NCBI GenBank assembly: GCA_028023455.1
Contig: JAQFVV010012394.1
Location: forward strand, 26,673,053-26,737,052
Length of the DNA stretch: 64,000 nucleotides
From: Epiperipatus broadwayi
Taxonomy: Eukaryota; Onychophora; Udeonychophora; Euonychophora; Peripatidae
Direction: 5' to 3'
The notes below the pieces were generated by a model. It saw nothing but the letters and a program-made list of their open reading frames with translations, did no database searches and was not told the DNA's origin. How positions within the stretch are numbered: the stretch's first letter is position 1; each line of letters starts with the position of its first letter. Positions 12,283-23,685 of this stretch are shown one piece after another. Both the position numbers and the translations under genes were made by a program.

Positions 12283-14080
12283 CTATTAATGGTATCTCTA
12301 CCCCTCTTCCTAGTCTTTCTATTGCTTTCTCCATTTCACTCAAAAACAACAAAAACAAAATAGGTGACATAGGGCATCCTTGCCTTAATCCCACCCCATT
12401 TTTAACTTTAACTGATTCTATATCCCCTAACTGGTAAGTATAATAATTATTTTCATATAATTTCTTAATAATATTTACTAAAGCTTCATCCATTCCCAAA
12501 TTGGCTAACCTTACCCATAATCTATTTCTATTTACTCTATCATATGCTTTCTCTATATCTATAAAACTCATATATAATGATCTACCTGAATTCCTACTCA
12601 TCTCCATAAGTTGTGTAACTACAAACAAACTATCTCCTATATGCCTATCTGACCTAAAACCTCCTTGCATTTCCCCCACTACATTATTCTCTTCCATCCA
12701 TTTTACAACTCTTCCAGCTACCATATATGAGAAAACTTTATATAAAACTGATGTTACCGCTATCGGTCTATAATTATTTAACTTTCTATGATCCTTACCC
12801 TTTCCTTTAAATAATAATCTTATTCTTGTATTACTCCAACTAACCGGAAAAACTGTCTTCTGTGCCATCTTATTAAAACATGATAATAACTTTGCTTTTG
12901 CTCTATGCCCTAAATTCATTACCATCTCTGCTGCCCATCCATCTAAACCTCTCACCTTTCCACTTTTCAATCTCTTCCCTGCCTCATTCAATTCATTTTT
13001 TGTGAACCTAATATTCCCATTACTAACTGCTTTCATTTTTTCTATCACTACTTCCTTCACATCTAACATCTTTTCTATATCCATTACATATCTATTTAAG
13101 ATTCTCTCTACCTCTTCTCTAGAGCTACACTCTATTCCCTCATCATCTATTAATACTATCTCTCTTTCCCCTACATTTCTCCTTTTAATGTAATTCCAAA
13201 ATTTTTTACTCCCATCTCTTCCACTTTTATTAATATCCTCCAACAATTTACTATTTAACTTCATCCTCTCTCTATAATTATCCATTTTAGCCAACTTCTT
13301 CTTTTCTAAGTACTTTCCCCATTTAGCATTAATATCATTTTCACTTTCTTTGTTCTTAATAGCACACTTATATTCTCTGCATGCTTCTTTCCTCTCTTTT
13401 ACACTTTTACTAACTCTCATTTTTTTATTACTTTTATTCTTCTGCATATTCTCAACTAAAACCCTATTTGCCACTTTTTCTATTTCACCACACCAGTCCT
13501 TATACTCATCCCCATCCAACTGCTCCATGGTTTCTTCAACTTTTATTTTATATTCTTCCAACTTATTCTTATCATTCACTCTCCATCCACATCTTTCACT
13601 ATTATTTCTACCTTTATTTCTATCCTCCATCACATTACTAACCATTTCTATTACAATAAAATTATGATCACTATTACATACTCTCTCTTCATTATCAAAC
13701 ACCTTAATTTTCCATATTTTATTCATTCCCTCTTTCTCTACCAATACATAATCTATTGTGTGAAATACATTATTCCTAGACCATGTGTATTGTCCCTCAT
13801 ACATATTTGATAAATTCCCAATGCTCAAATTTACTCTTTGACAAAATTCCTTCAAAAACTGACCATTCTTATTATCTACATCATCAATTTCTTCAATATG
13901 TCCATTCATATCCCCTATAACCATTATTCTCTTCCCCTTTTCTTTAAAAATTTGTATATCCTTAACTAGGCATTCATATATACTACTGTTCCACTCCATT
14001 ACAGTTTGACTATCTCCAGTAGCTATATACACTACAGCCACCATCCATTCTTGTCTACCCAACCTTATTTCAAACCACAA
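12236..14080 (-). pseudogene. LINE ORF2, first half: endonuclease C-terminal part and RT to just before FADD
   Basis: This 614-codon frame has the endonuclease motifs GDMNGH (about residue 57) and SDHNF (about residue 138). RT motifs follow: YRPIAVTSVLYK, FIDIEKAYDRV (motif A aspartate) and GLRQGCPMSPILF (motif B). It breaks off in the homopolymer at 12244-12252 and continues in another frame at 11014-12282. At the N-terminal side the endonuclease start lies in a different frame at 14070-14300, so there is a second break near 14070-14085. The protein would nick target DNA and reverse transcribe the element RNA. With two frame breaks it is unlikely to work unless the homopolymer slip is a sequence error. 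Confidence 0.85.
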
Positions 14081-14300
14081 ATGCTCTTGACATTTCTTTT
14101 CTGTTTACACCCTGCCATACCACCTTTTTCAAAATAGGTTCTTCTTCTTCTCTTAGATGAGTTTCGACTACTGCTAATACCTCCAGCTCTTCATTTTCAA
14201 TTGCTTTATTTAATTCCAGCCACTTTTCTGGTCTCCTACCACCTTGCATATTCAAAAACCCAATTTTAACAATTTTTTTCTTTCCTAACTATTCTTTTAT
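14070..14300 (-). pseudogene. LINE ORF2, endonuclease N-terminus
   Basis: The minus strand reads KIVKIGFLNMQGG..., then LEVLAVVETHLREEE. FLNMQG matches the N of the first APE motif, and VVETHL matches the conserved catalytic glutamate (xxETxx). The frame continues to about 14070 and is then lost, resuming in the frame of 12236-14080. The likely translation start is upstream of the visible ATG, because the conserved residues begin before it. Confidence 0.75.
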
Positions 14301-14480
14301 AAATTCTTTTGATTCTTTTTTCTCCATTACGTTTATAACAAACTTTCTTACCATTAATCTTACAAAACCATTCCCTTCCACATCTACACTTATATCTAAA
14401 TCAACCATCTTTTGCTTATTTCTTATATCCCCTCCATTCGTCTTGTTTTTGATATTATAATTTAAAAGCCCACCCCCCCT

Positions 14481-14795
14481 TTAAAAGTTTCCCGAATTAT
14501 ATTCTTTAAATATCAAACTCCCTAAAACTTCACTTCCTTGTTTTCCTAAGTGCAATCTATCTTTACTATATAACTCCCTCTTTCCAATAAACCAATCCCA
14601 TACATCCACAAACACAACATTATTTCTCTCACACAATTTTTTCACTCTCTCATTTATAGAACATGCTCTTATCAAATCTTGGTAATACTCCAACTACCCC
14701 TACTCTTCCTTTAATCTCCCTCAAATTTCTAATCAATTCTACATACTCATCCATTACTCTCCCTAGCTTTCGCTAAGACAACCTTGATCAATAGC
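14481..14795 (-). pseudogene. LINE ORF1 remnant: SGNH/GDSL-hydrolase-like domain
   Basis: The minus strand shows GRVGVVGVLPR (about 14730-14705), the V-x-G-I-L-P-R type block of SGNH proteins. After a frame change it shows VVFVDVWDWF and SKDRLHLGKQG. The last corresponds to the D-x-x-H catalytic block, with the Asp-His pair kept as KDRLH. SGNH/esterase-like domains are known in ORF1 of some CR1/L2-type LINEs; their role in retrotransposition is not settled. The copy is frameshifted near 14690 and truncated at its 5' end. The 14300-14480 stretch downstream would be the ORF1 tail and the ORF1/ORF2 junction. Confidence 0.6.
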
Positions 14796-15725
14796 GACAT
14801 CTAAATAACAATAGTTATCAACAACAATAATAATCCAATTCAATATGTACCATGCAAATTTCAATACTCTGCTTTAACAGAAATATGCAAAATAGTATCA
14901 ATACAGCATTAATATTTACAAAATTATGTTATATACTAGAAAAATAAAATATATTATGTACATGTCATAATAAATTATTTTCAAAAACAATTCAATTCTT
15001 TTTCGATATTAGTAATAAAACAATTACAAATATATATATATGTCAACATTAATAAATTTTTGATAATCATTTTTGTTTAAGAAGGAATTATTAATTTTTT
15101 TAATATTAAATATATGTATTTATTTCAACGAGTAGGCACTTTTAATTCTATCTTAGATATACATCCACTAATATCAATTTTTCTTTTGACTAATTTTTTT
15201 AAACATTATCATATCTTTAAATATCATGACGGTTAATACTGCTTCAGCACTAAAAAATGACTAATGTATTAAGCTAATAAATATTTTTTCCAAATTATGA
15301 ATTCTGGCTTCAGTATAAACTAAATCCAAATTCCATATAACAGAACCATATTCTCACAATGGAACAACAAAAAAAAAAAAAAGAATATTTATTTAATATA
15401 ATAAGATCTTTTCCATATAAGATATATTATATTCGTTTGTAAACTTTATTTGTAATATGTTTTATATGTGGATTAAAAGCAAATTGTTTACCAAACATAA
15501 TTTCTAAATCAGAAACATCTTTATATACAACGGAATTTTCTTCAATCCTATAATGATATACAGATCTGTCTGTTTTATTAATGTAAAAAGCAATAATTAT
15601 TTGGTCTACATTTATCTTCATATTACTAAATTTACACCAGTCATTAAAATATTCAGTATCACATTGCGATTCCATATGTTCTTTATAAATATCAATGTTT
15701 AAAAATAATTTACAATCATCAGTAT

Positions 15726-15919
15726 ATAATATTCATTAAGGCTGTAGCCTCAAGCACATGCGTATAAAATGCGATAGTATGGACCTCTACAGGTCTTAAA
15801 ACCACACATGCGTATAAAATGCGATAGTAAGGACCTCTTGTGGTTTTAAGACCTGTAGAGGTCCCTACTATCGCATTTTATACGCATGTGCTTGAGGCTA
15901 CAGCCTTAATGAATATTAT
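15726..15919. mobile_element. Near-perfect foldback element, 81-bp arms
   Basis: The left arm 15726-15806 and right arm 15839-15919 are reverse complements with one mismatch (T versus G at the centre of GATAGTAxGGACC). The 32-base loop (15807-15838) is itself another copy of an internal arm segment (ATGCGTATAAAATGCGATAG). It carries no open frame. It sits inside the RT pseudogene between two diverged copies of the YTDD-coding segment. Confidence 0.85.
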
Positions 15920-16004
15920 TTACGTAATCAATGTGCGTTTAAATAAATTTATAATCATCTGTATAATGTAATATTCAAGAAAATTTTCCTATCCTTATGC
16001 TAAT

Positions 16005-16165
16005 TGTAATTAATTTATTTCAATATTTTGAACATTGGATAAGAAGTTTTTAGTGCTATAAATCTGGCTTCACTGGCCGAAAGCATGCTCAGCGCATATA
16101 TTTATGCTGAATAAAATCTCTTCTTAGCCAATGCTCAAAACATTGAAATAAATCATTCGTCAGCA
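16005..16165. mobile_element. Foldback element, about 35-bp arms
   Basis: ATTTATTTCAATATTTTGAA...GATAAGAAG on the left pairs with CTTCTTAGCC...CATTGAAATAAAT on the right. The spacer is about 75-90 bases. It also lies inside the RT pseudogene. Confidence 0.65.
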
Positions 16166-16262
16166 TAAGTATTTTGCCTTTTTGTAATGTTTTGATCAAT
16201 ATCACACATAAAACATTAATAAGCAATGGAACCAATACTCCATTTTGATGAACCTCTATCAT

Positions 16263-16457
16263 AGAGGCAAAACTTTTCATACACTAGCGCCACTCATTGC
16301 AAGTAAGAATAATCAATGGATGCAAGAAGGTTTGGGCATAAAATTCATAACCTTCCTACATCCATTAATTACCCTGACTTTCACTAGTGGTGCTACTGTA
16401 TGGAGAGTTTTGCCTCTGGGTAAACAGTTCGTGTAAGCAAAAAAAATGGTGGCCATG
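16263..16457. mobile_element. Short FB1 foldback with 14-bp target duplication
   Basis: It begins AGAGGCAAAACTTTTCATAC and has the complementary GTATGGAGAGTTTTGCCTCT at 16399-16418. The flanks TGAACCTCTATCAT (16249-16262) and TGAACTTCTATCAT (16458-16471) match 13/14. Both flanks encode the same RT residues MIEVH on the minus strand, so they are a duplicated target. Confidence 0.75.
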
Positions 16458-16734
16458 TGAACTTCTATCATATTAAAATAACTATATTTAGTTTTGATCA
16501 TATATACAAAATAACCTCTACAGTTCAAATAATTTTTAAACCATACAAGTAAATGATGATTAAAGATCAGCATGTTAAGCTTATAAATTAGCCTATTATG
16601 AGGTTCTCTATCAAAACCCTGTGACATATCAAAATAAATATCATGTTATCACTGATTTGATGAAGCATGTGCAATATGGCCAGAAATAAATCAAACTGGC
16701 TTATAAATCTCAATGTTCCCAGGTTATCAATCAT

Positions 16735-16870
16735 CCATTAATAGCTGAGCCTACATTGTTCTGGAGTTCATATAAGGTTTGAATATCAGAGGTGATAGTT
16801 GAATGTGATCAATGGACCTTAAGCACCAAAATCTACCACTGCACCAATCCATGCAGGGCACTTTAATATA
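16735..16870 (-). mobile_element. SINE-B copy (diverged)
   Basis: It shares GGAGTTCATATAAG and CACTGCACCAATCCATGCAG (plus-strand reading) with the other SINE-B copies. It adjoins the upstream end of the RT pseudogene. Confidence 0.5.
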
Positions 16871-17307
16871 TTTGTATAAGATGCCAAATATGAAATGAGT
16901 AACTATTTTCAAGTCCAACGTTTTTTTTAACTACATAATTATAGACTTGTCATCTTGAAGTATTCTCCATCTACAAACTGTAGTAAAATAATAATAATAA
17001 AAAGAGATTATTATAATGATGTTTCATATTCTTATATTTGTGTATTTTCCTAGTTTTATGCATGAAAATAATATGGTTGAAAGTGCATAAAAATAAATAA
17101 AAATAAACGTCTTACTTTTGCAAGATCAGTTCAAACACCATTCAAAATAATTAGATAAAATATTTCCTATGGCAAACTTTCATAAATTCCTTCACAAATA
17201 AAAACCACAATGCTAAAATGGCTGATTCTAAAGTTTGGATCCACAGATCACAATTCAATTCTCATGTGATTGCTTCAACTTCATATGAACTATAAGTCAG
17301 GAATATT
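16871..17307. other. AT-rich DNA, nothing recognised
   Basis: No supported feature. Confidence 0.4.
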
Positions 17308-18228
17308 ATTGTTAACAAAGTAATAACTTTCTCCATACAATATTGCCACCTAGTGCAAGCCATAATAATCAATGGATGCTAAAAGATTATTGCATCAAAA
17401 TCCCTATCTAGTTCTAACTCAACCAATATCACCTGACTAGATCATAGTTTGTGGATTTCATTTGTAAGGAGTCTTGAACCTGAAAACACTACACCTAGAT
17501 CTTTGGCTCTAATGCATCTTTCCAGCAGCCATCTTTTATTTTTTTTACCTAACTCTGAGACTATGAGTTTAAACGGAAATTCCAATAATGTTTCCAATCC
17601 AACTTATATTTGTTTGTTTAGTCTTACAGATCTGAATATAATTCAGTATCTATATATTTTTGTATCTTTGCTTCTTAATAACCATAGTCACCAACATTCT
17701 TTGACTAGGATTGATATTTGATTCTATAATATCCCATATCTACCATTACTTATGCTTACTCAATATTTTAACACAGTAGCAACTTATTCCATATAATATT
17801 GCCACCTAGTGCAAACCATAATAATTAAAGGATGCTAAAATGGTATCAACAAAATCTTTATCTAGTGCTTACTCATTCAATTTTTTCAGACTGCTTTCTA
17901 GCTTATGGTTTTCATCAATGAGGAACCTTGGGTTTGAGAGCACTGCTTCTAGATCTTTTGGATCTAATGCATTTCTCCAGAAACTACCTTTTATCTTTTT
18001 AAAGTTATGAGTTCAAACTGAAAGCACAATAATGTTTTCAATTCAAGTTAATTTTCTTGGGTAGTTATAGAGATCCAGATCTCGTTCAATATCTATATAT
18101 TTGTGTCTTTGTTTTTTAATAGCCATAGTCACCAACATCCCTCACAAAAATTGGTATTCAATCATTATACTTGCACAATCTGTTAATACAATAGCAACAG
18201 TCTCCATATAATATTGTCACATGGTGAA
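17308..18228 (+). mobile_element. FB1 arms, two direct copies plus head of a third
   Basis: The head CTCCATACAATATTGCCACC and the following FB1 blocks recur at about 17333 and 17790, with a third head near 18203 (CTCCATATAATATTGTCAC). The unit is about 430-460 bp. This shows FB1 can be organised in direct as well as inverted order. The next DNA is an RTE insertion and then an inverted FB1 arm. Confidence 0.65.
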
Positions 18229-18239
18229 AATATGCCTAC

Positions 18240-18699
18240 ATGTTTAAAAAGGAAGGTTTTTTATAAATGGGTTTTACCAGTTCTTACTTTGAGATTTGGA
18301 CACTTAATAGAAGAGTAATACAGAGATTTCAGACCACTCAAAGAATCATGGAGAGATGCATGTTGGGAGTACAAGAAGAGATTGAAAATGCAATATATAG
18401 GTAAGAGAACAAACAGGTGTTACTGACCTCATTGAAAAAATTAAAAGATTGGAGTTGGGCTGGACATATTGCTAGAAGAGATAATATTAGATGGACAATT
18501 GAAATCTTAAACTGGATTCCAAGAGATTTAAAAGACCAGAAAAAGAACACATGTGAGATGGATGGATGAAATAAGAAAGTGTGCAGGGGTGATGTGGAGA
18601 AGAGAAGCTAAAGTTCAGAGAAGATGAATTGAACTTGGGAGAGACCTTCATTCTGCTGTGGACTGATAATGGTTGAGGATGATGATGATGATGAGTGTA
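18240..18699 (+). pseudogene. RTE-clade LINE, RT C-terminal end and 3' tail
   Basis: Frames with several stops read VLPVLTFEIWTLNRRVIQR, QTTQRIMERCMLGV, then WSWAGHIARRDN, RWTIEILNWIPRDL and WMDEIRKCAGVMWRREA. These are the conserved C-terminal blocks of RTE/BovB-type LINEs. It ends ...CTGATAATGG followed by a (GAT)n tail, as RTE elements do. It appears inserted within an FB1 element, whose arms continue on both sides. Confidence 0.85.
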
Positions 18700-19040
18700 A
18701 GCCAATTGTGTTGGATTGAAAACATTAGTGTTTTCAGTTTGGGTTCACAGCTTTATAAAAGATAAAAGATGGCTGCTGGAGAGGTGCATTAGATTCAAAG
18801 ATCTTGGTGAAGGGTTCTCAAATCCAAAACTTTCAATGAATGAAGTCATAAGCTAGAAATTAGTCTGGGATATTGGATGAGTAGCACTAGATAGGGATTT
18901 TATGCACTAATCTTCTAACTAACATCCATTAATGATTATGGTTTGCACTGGGTGGCAGTATTGTAAGAAGAAAGTCATTACTATTGTAATTGATTGTGTA
19001 AACATAAAAAATGATGGTCATGTGATGTTATAGTAGTTGA
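18700..19040 (-). mobile_element. FB1 arm, inverted copy
   Basis: It reads as the reverse complement of the FB1 units at 17308-18228 (for example GATGGCTGCTGGAGAGGTGC, then GCACTGGGTGGCAGTATTG). It completes a foldback split by the RTE fragment. Confidence 0.65.
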
Positions 19041-19574
19041 ATATAATTATTAATAGAATATTTATTTTCTTTCAAAATATTACGTTTATGTTCATTTCTA
19101 ACGAACATGTTCATATTTTGAAATGTATTCATATTAATAAAAATCAGGTCGGAAGTTTTATTTTTTAAAAAAATAAAAAAAACCACTATATTTTTATCGT
19201 CTTTAGCAAATTTCTATTATGATTTGATTTGAGTTGGGGGTCATGTTAAATAGATTTAATTTTTGTCAACCAATGACTTAACACTTTTCTTTCTAAAATT
19301 TATCATAGTTCAAAAATTTTTATAGTCAAAATTAATATTCGGAATACATGACAGATCTCTATTTTCAGCATATACACCTTCTGGCTACTTAACTTTTTCA
19401 ATGTATTGATTATCTGTAGGTTACAGAACTAAAAAGTTTGCAAATGATTGCGTCAGAAGAAAGCTGTATATCAAATCGATTCACTAGTCTAAAATATCAA
19501 GATGATGTGTTTTTCATGGCTTTGTAATGAATAAGCAATAGAGAGATTGCAGCACACTTTATAATAATAATAAT
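19041..19574. other. AT-rich DNA, nothing recognised
   Basis: No supported feature. Confidence 0.4.
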
Positions 19575-19578
19575 AATA

Positions 19579-19715
19579 CTCAGAGGCAAAACTCTTCATA
19601 CAGTAGCACCATTCAGTGCAAGCCAGTGTAATCAATATATGCACTGAGTGGCGCTACTGTATGGAGATTTTGCCTCTGTGTAAACAGCTTGTATAAGCAT
19701 AAAGAATGGTGATCA
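19579..19715. mobile_element. Short FB1 foldback
   Basis: AGAGGCAAAACTCTTCATAC at the left pairs with GTATGGAGATTTTGCCTCT at the right. The spacer carries GCACTGAGTGGCGC. It is close in length and sequence to the copy at 16263-16457 and keeps the family 3' extension (TGTAAACAGCTTGTATAAGC). Confidence 0.7.
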
Positions 19716-19735
19716 TGGATGTTTAGTGATTTAAT

Positions 19736-20301
<566 letters not shown>

Positions 20302-20464
20302 GAAGCCAGGCATAAACGAATATGGTTATTCTAATTCCAAAAAACAAAACAAAAAGTAAAAAAAACTATTTCAGACATGAGTTTTGTCATAACTATATAA
20401 ATCAATCTGTGATCCACCAATCTAAATACTTTTAGCTGTGCATCTATTTCAGATAAACATAGTC

Positions 20465-21116
20465 TCATCATCATCATTTTCAACTATTACTGATCCATTG
20501 CAAAAGGGTCTCTTCAAGTTTAATCCAATTTCTTAGACCCCTAAACTCTCTTCTTCACATCACACCAACCAACTTCCTTATTTGGAGTTCAATTTAAGAC
20601 TTCTCCTCTCCATCAGCAATTATTTCTTCTAGCAATATGTTCATTCAGCTTAATTCCATTTTAATATCTTCTTTCAAGGATAACAATTTGTTCTCTCAAC
20701 TACATGTTCCAATTTCAACCTCTTATGTTAATCTGCACACACATCTCACCATATTTCACTGAATGGTCTGAAGTACCTATACTGCTCATCTCTTAAGTGC
20801 TCCATCCTCAGATCCATAAGCAAGAACTGGTAAAACACCTGAATTAAACATTTTCCTCTTCATACACATTATCATAGTTCTTTTTATTCCTAAATTATTT
20901 CCAACAAAAGCACTCCCATCCAAGATTAATTCTATGATTCATTTCATCTATCATAATCCCACCATCTGAGTAAGGTATTCATAGTTGTTCACTTCTGATT
21001 CATAATTATCAGACTTTTTTGGTCTACAAAATCCAGATGTTTTAAATAATCTCCATTTACTATTACTTTATTAGCTTCCCAATTGAATCCACAAAATACA
21101 TCTTGTAAAACTGTTG
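20465..21116 (-). pseudogene. RTE-clade LINE fragment, RT C-terminal part
   Basis: The minus strand from 21116 reads LQDVFCGFNWEANKVIVNG, then DYLKHLDFVDQ, which matches the region ending at the RTE F/YADD box (here FVDQ, so decayed). The remainder of the C-terminus follows with many stops, and the copy ends in a (GAT)n tail near 20465-20475. It abuts the Penelope-like fragment at 21120. Confidence 0.75.
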
Positions 21117-21119
21117 TAA

Positions 21120-21953
21120 AAAAAGTTCAGATGTTATGTTAATGGTGATGCAATCAGTCCTGTCACATTTTGTTATAATTTATCTGATAAAGAACATCTT
21201 AATCAAGAAATAGAACTTACAAAAAATATTCTACTTTCTAATAATTATAATAAAAACATCATATGTAAGGCTTTACATAACATTAATACTAAAAAGAAAA
21301 AAGAAGATAGAATTGACAATTTCTCTTTTAATAGAATAAATTTACCTTACATTAAAGGGGTTACTGATAAAATCAGTAGAAGTCTATCTTGTTTTAATAT
21401 AAAAACTACTTTCTCTACTGGCAAAAAAATTGGTGATTTTTTATATAAACCTAAAGACAGAATATTTTTGGAACACCAAGGATTTTATGAAATTCCATGT
21501 TTGCAGTGCTCAAGAAGCTATGTGGATCATTCTAATAGTCGAATAAATATCAGAATTAAGGAACATAGAAATGCTTTTAATCAAAAAATTAGCACATCAG
21601 TTTTTACTTCCCATTGTTTAGAAATTGGTCACAAACCTCATTTTGACAATACAAAAATACTTGCTAATTTGGAAAGATATGATTTAAGAACCATGAGAGA
21701 GTCAATTGAAATATTAAAGAGACCTACTGGTTTAAATAGGGCTGACGAAGCACAACGTATTCCAGCTATATGGAAACCTCTCATTTTATCTAATATTAAC
21801 TTGAAATTAATAGGTGAAAAAACTGAGGGAAATAAATATTTTGATAAGCCTCATATTGTGAATGCTGAACTACTTCAAGTTGAATCTCACTTCTCATCTC
21901 GCACTGAGTCACGTTATTGTTTGAGATCTAATGATTATTCTTTCAAAAGCTAA
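21120..21953 (+). pseudogene. Penelope-like element fragment with GIY-YIG-like domain, open frame
   Basis: A continuous open frame runs from just after a stop at 21117-21119 to the TAA at 21951-21953. It covers the end of the RT and linker (KEHLNQEIELTKNILL, then LPYIKGVTDKISR) and a degenerate GIY-YIG module: GFYEIPCLQCSRSYVD, then SRINIRIKEHRNAF. In intact families the second block reads like YIG followed by R..RI.EH; here it is YVD. GIY-YIG nucleases cut target DNA for insertion. The RT catalytic palm is absent, so this is 5'-truncated, yet the 277 codons are free of stops, suggesting it is not old. Translation from an internal ATG at 21468 would give 161 residues. Confidence 0.8.
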
Positions 21954-22810
21954 CCTTGATAATAGCGGTTGTTAGTCCATCAAAATATCGGATTGTAATG
22001 CAAAATAATACATGGTTCATATTATTTTATCTTCATCATATAACCATGAAAACATTAAATATAATATATATATATATGTAACCCTTATTTTCTCTCAAAT
22101 ACATTTTTTTCCTTTTTTAATATATATATCCCCAACATGACACAAATGCATCCTATTACTTATATATATATATATAATATGACATTGGAACAGTCTATTT
22201 AAATTGCTAATCACTGAAAAATATATAGAATCTAATGAATTTTAGTTTCAATTTGACTAAATAGAAAATACATTAAAGTTTATAATATTATATACTAACA
22301 TCAAAATACTCATTATAAAATTTATGATAAAGAATTAATTTTTGTAATGGGGTTTGCATTTACCCTCATTTTTTGTGCATTTGATGTATTATTGGTGTAG
22401 TCAACTGTAGATATCTTTATGTTCGTCACTATGAAAGAGGATATCTAGTAATAGTATAAATAATAACAAAGCAAATAGTATGTGGTGATTGTTAATAGCA
22501 TTCCAACACTATTGCTTCTTTAGTATGAAAAAGAATTTACTATGGATTGATTTTGTTCCTTTTTTATTATGGTTTTATCTTTATGTAATTATTACTGTTT
22601 ACAATATAATACATTATATATACATGCAACAACATTCTCTAAAAGAAGAATGAAGATAATAGTTCAAAATTAAGAATGATTATTCTACTTATTAAAGAAA
22701 TTGAAAAGACTATTACTCAGAAGACAATAGGATATTTGAGCATCATAATGAGCGAGCTATCATGCAATTCATAAACTTTTTCATTGATCAAAACATGTAA
22801 AGAAAAAAAG
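21954..22810. other. Penelope-like 3' flank and AT-rich DNA
   Basis: The first 100-200 bases may be the 3' UTR of the Penelope-like copy. (AT)n runs lie at about 22060-22080 and 22160-22180. No other feature is seen. Confidence 0.4.
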
Positions 22811-23656
22811 TACTACCTTAGAATGTACTCTCTGCCATTTTGATTTGTGATGGGAGCCTCTAAACCATTTCTGACCCAACTAAGTGATAAAGAATGGCAG
22901 ATAACACTGCAATGCATCAAGGGTTCCAATTATTTTGTTCAATACAGGTAAAAAAATCACAATTTCCAACAAAAATTAAAAGTAAATTTCATAGAATTAA
23001 ATGCAAACAAATATGTCTAGAAATCAAAATATCAAGCATATTAGAAAGTTAGAAAATGACCAAAAAAAAAAATTAGCAAAAATATAAAAACAAATCCTGC
23101 CGGCATAATTATGTGACCAAAAGGTCAACTTACTATAGCAATCAAATATAAAAAAACAATGTATAACAACTGTTACTTGTAAATGACCACAAAAATGTTA
23201 GCATAATTACATAATCAAAACACACACAAAAAAAATCAAATATCTCTAGAAATCAAAATTTCAATTTTTAGCAAATATCAAATATTTTGGTCACATGATA
23301 ACACTGGTGGATTTTTTTTCCATTGATATATTTGTTAAATATTGCATTGAAGTTTTGATTTTTGCTAAAAAAATGTGGGTCATTTTCTAATTATTAATAT
23401 GCTCGACATTTTGATATCAAGATGTATTTGATTTTTTATAGCACTTAGTTCTATAAAATTTGCGTACTAATTTTTTTAATTTTTGAAGGAAATTGTGATT
23501 TTAACTGTATTGGACAAAATAACTGGAACACTCGATGCCTTACAGTGTTATTTACCTTTTTTTTTTTTTTATCACTTAGTTGTGTCATCAGTGCTTTTGG
23601 GCTCCCTTTAGAAACCAAAATGATGGAGAGTGCATTCTAAAGTAGTACAAAAAATA
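22811..23656. mobile_element. Large foldback element (FB2), arms about 300 bp
   Basis: It starts GTACTACCTTAGAATGTACT and ends with the complement of GTACTACTTTAGAATGCACT. Internal landmarks pair across the centre, for example ACAACTAAGTGATAAA, TTATTTTGTCCAATACAG and TCACAATTTCC. The arms differ by scattered substitutions. There is no open frame. Confidence 0.8.
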
Positions 23657-23685
23657 ATTGGACTGCTTGTCATTTGAGACAAATG

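Larger units (their letters stand above)
10905..14795 (-). mobile_element. APE-type LINE with SGNH-like ORF1, nearly complete but broken
   Basis: On the minus strand the order is an SGNH-hydrolase-like piece (14795-14481), apurinic-type endonuclease (about 14300-13650), reverse transcriptase (about 13000-11950), a C-terminal CCHC motif, and a 3' UTR ending near 10905. A second copy of the same 3' end lies on the plus strand at 36512-36765 and helps define the border. The 5' end is truncated inside ORF1. No clear poly(A) tail or TSD was found. The RT and endonuclease resemble LINEs I associate with ticks and other chelicerates; the clade is undecided. Confidence 0.85.
15020..16660 (-). pseudogene. 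Jockey/CR1-like LINE RT fragment, interrupted by three foldback elements
   Basis: Read on the minus strand from 16660: FDMSQGFDREPHNRLIYK (RT motif A), LLVWFKNYL, MIEVH, then after an insertion MIEVHQNGVLVPLL (motif B region), then ILYTDDCKLF (catalytic YxDD, about 15735-15705), then WCKFSNMKINVDQ, FNPHIKHITNKVYKRI, EYGSVIWN and a decayed C-terminal part to about 15020. This is the standard motif order of jockey/CR1-type RTs. Three foldback elements (15726-15919, 16005-16165, 16263-16457) split it, and segments around MIEVH and YTDD occur more than once at the insertion borders. Numerous stops and frame changes show it is dead. The endonuclease half is absent; a SINE-B copy adjoins its upstream end. 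Confidence 0.75.

Noticed and set aside
12501-13667. Plus-strand open frames of 63-105 codons over the LINE
   Set aside because: They lie antisense to a clear RT/endonuclease frame.
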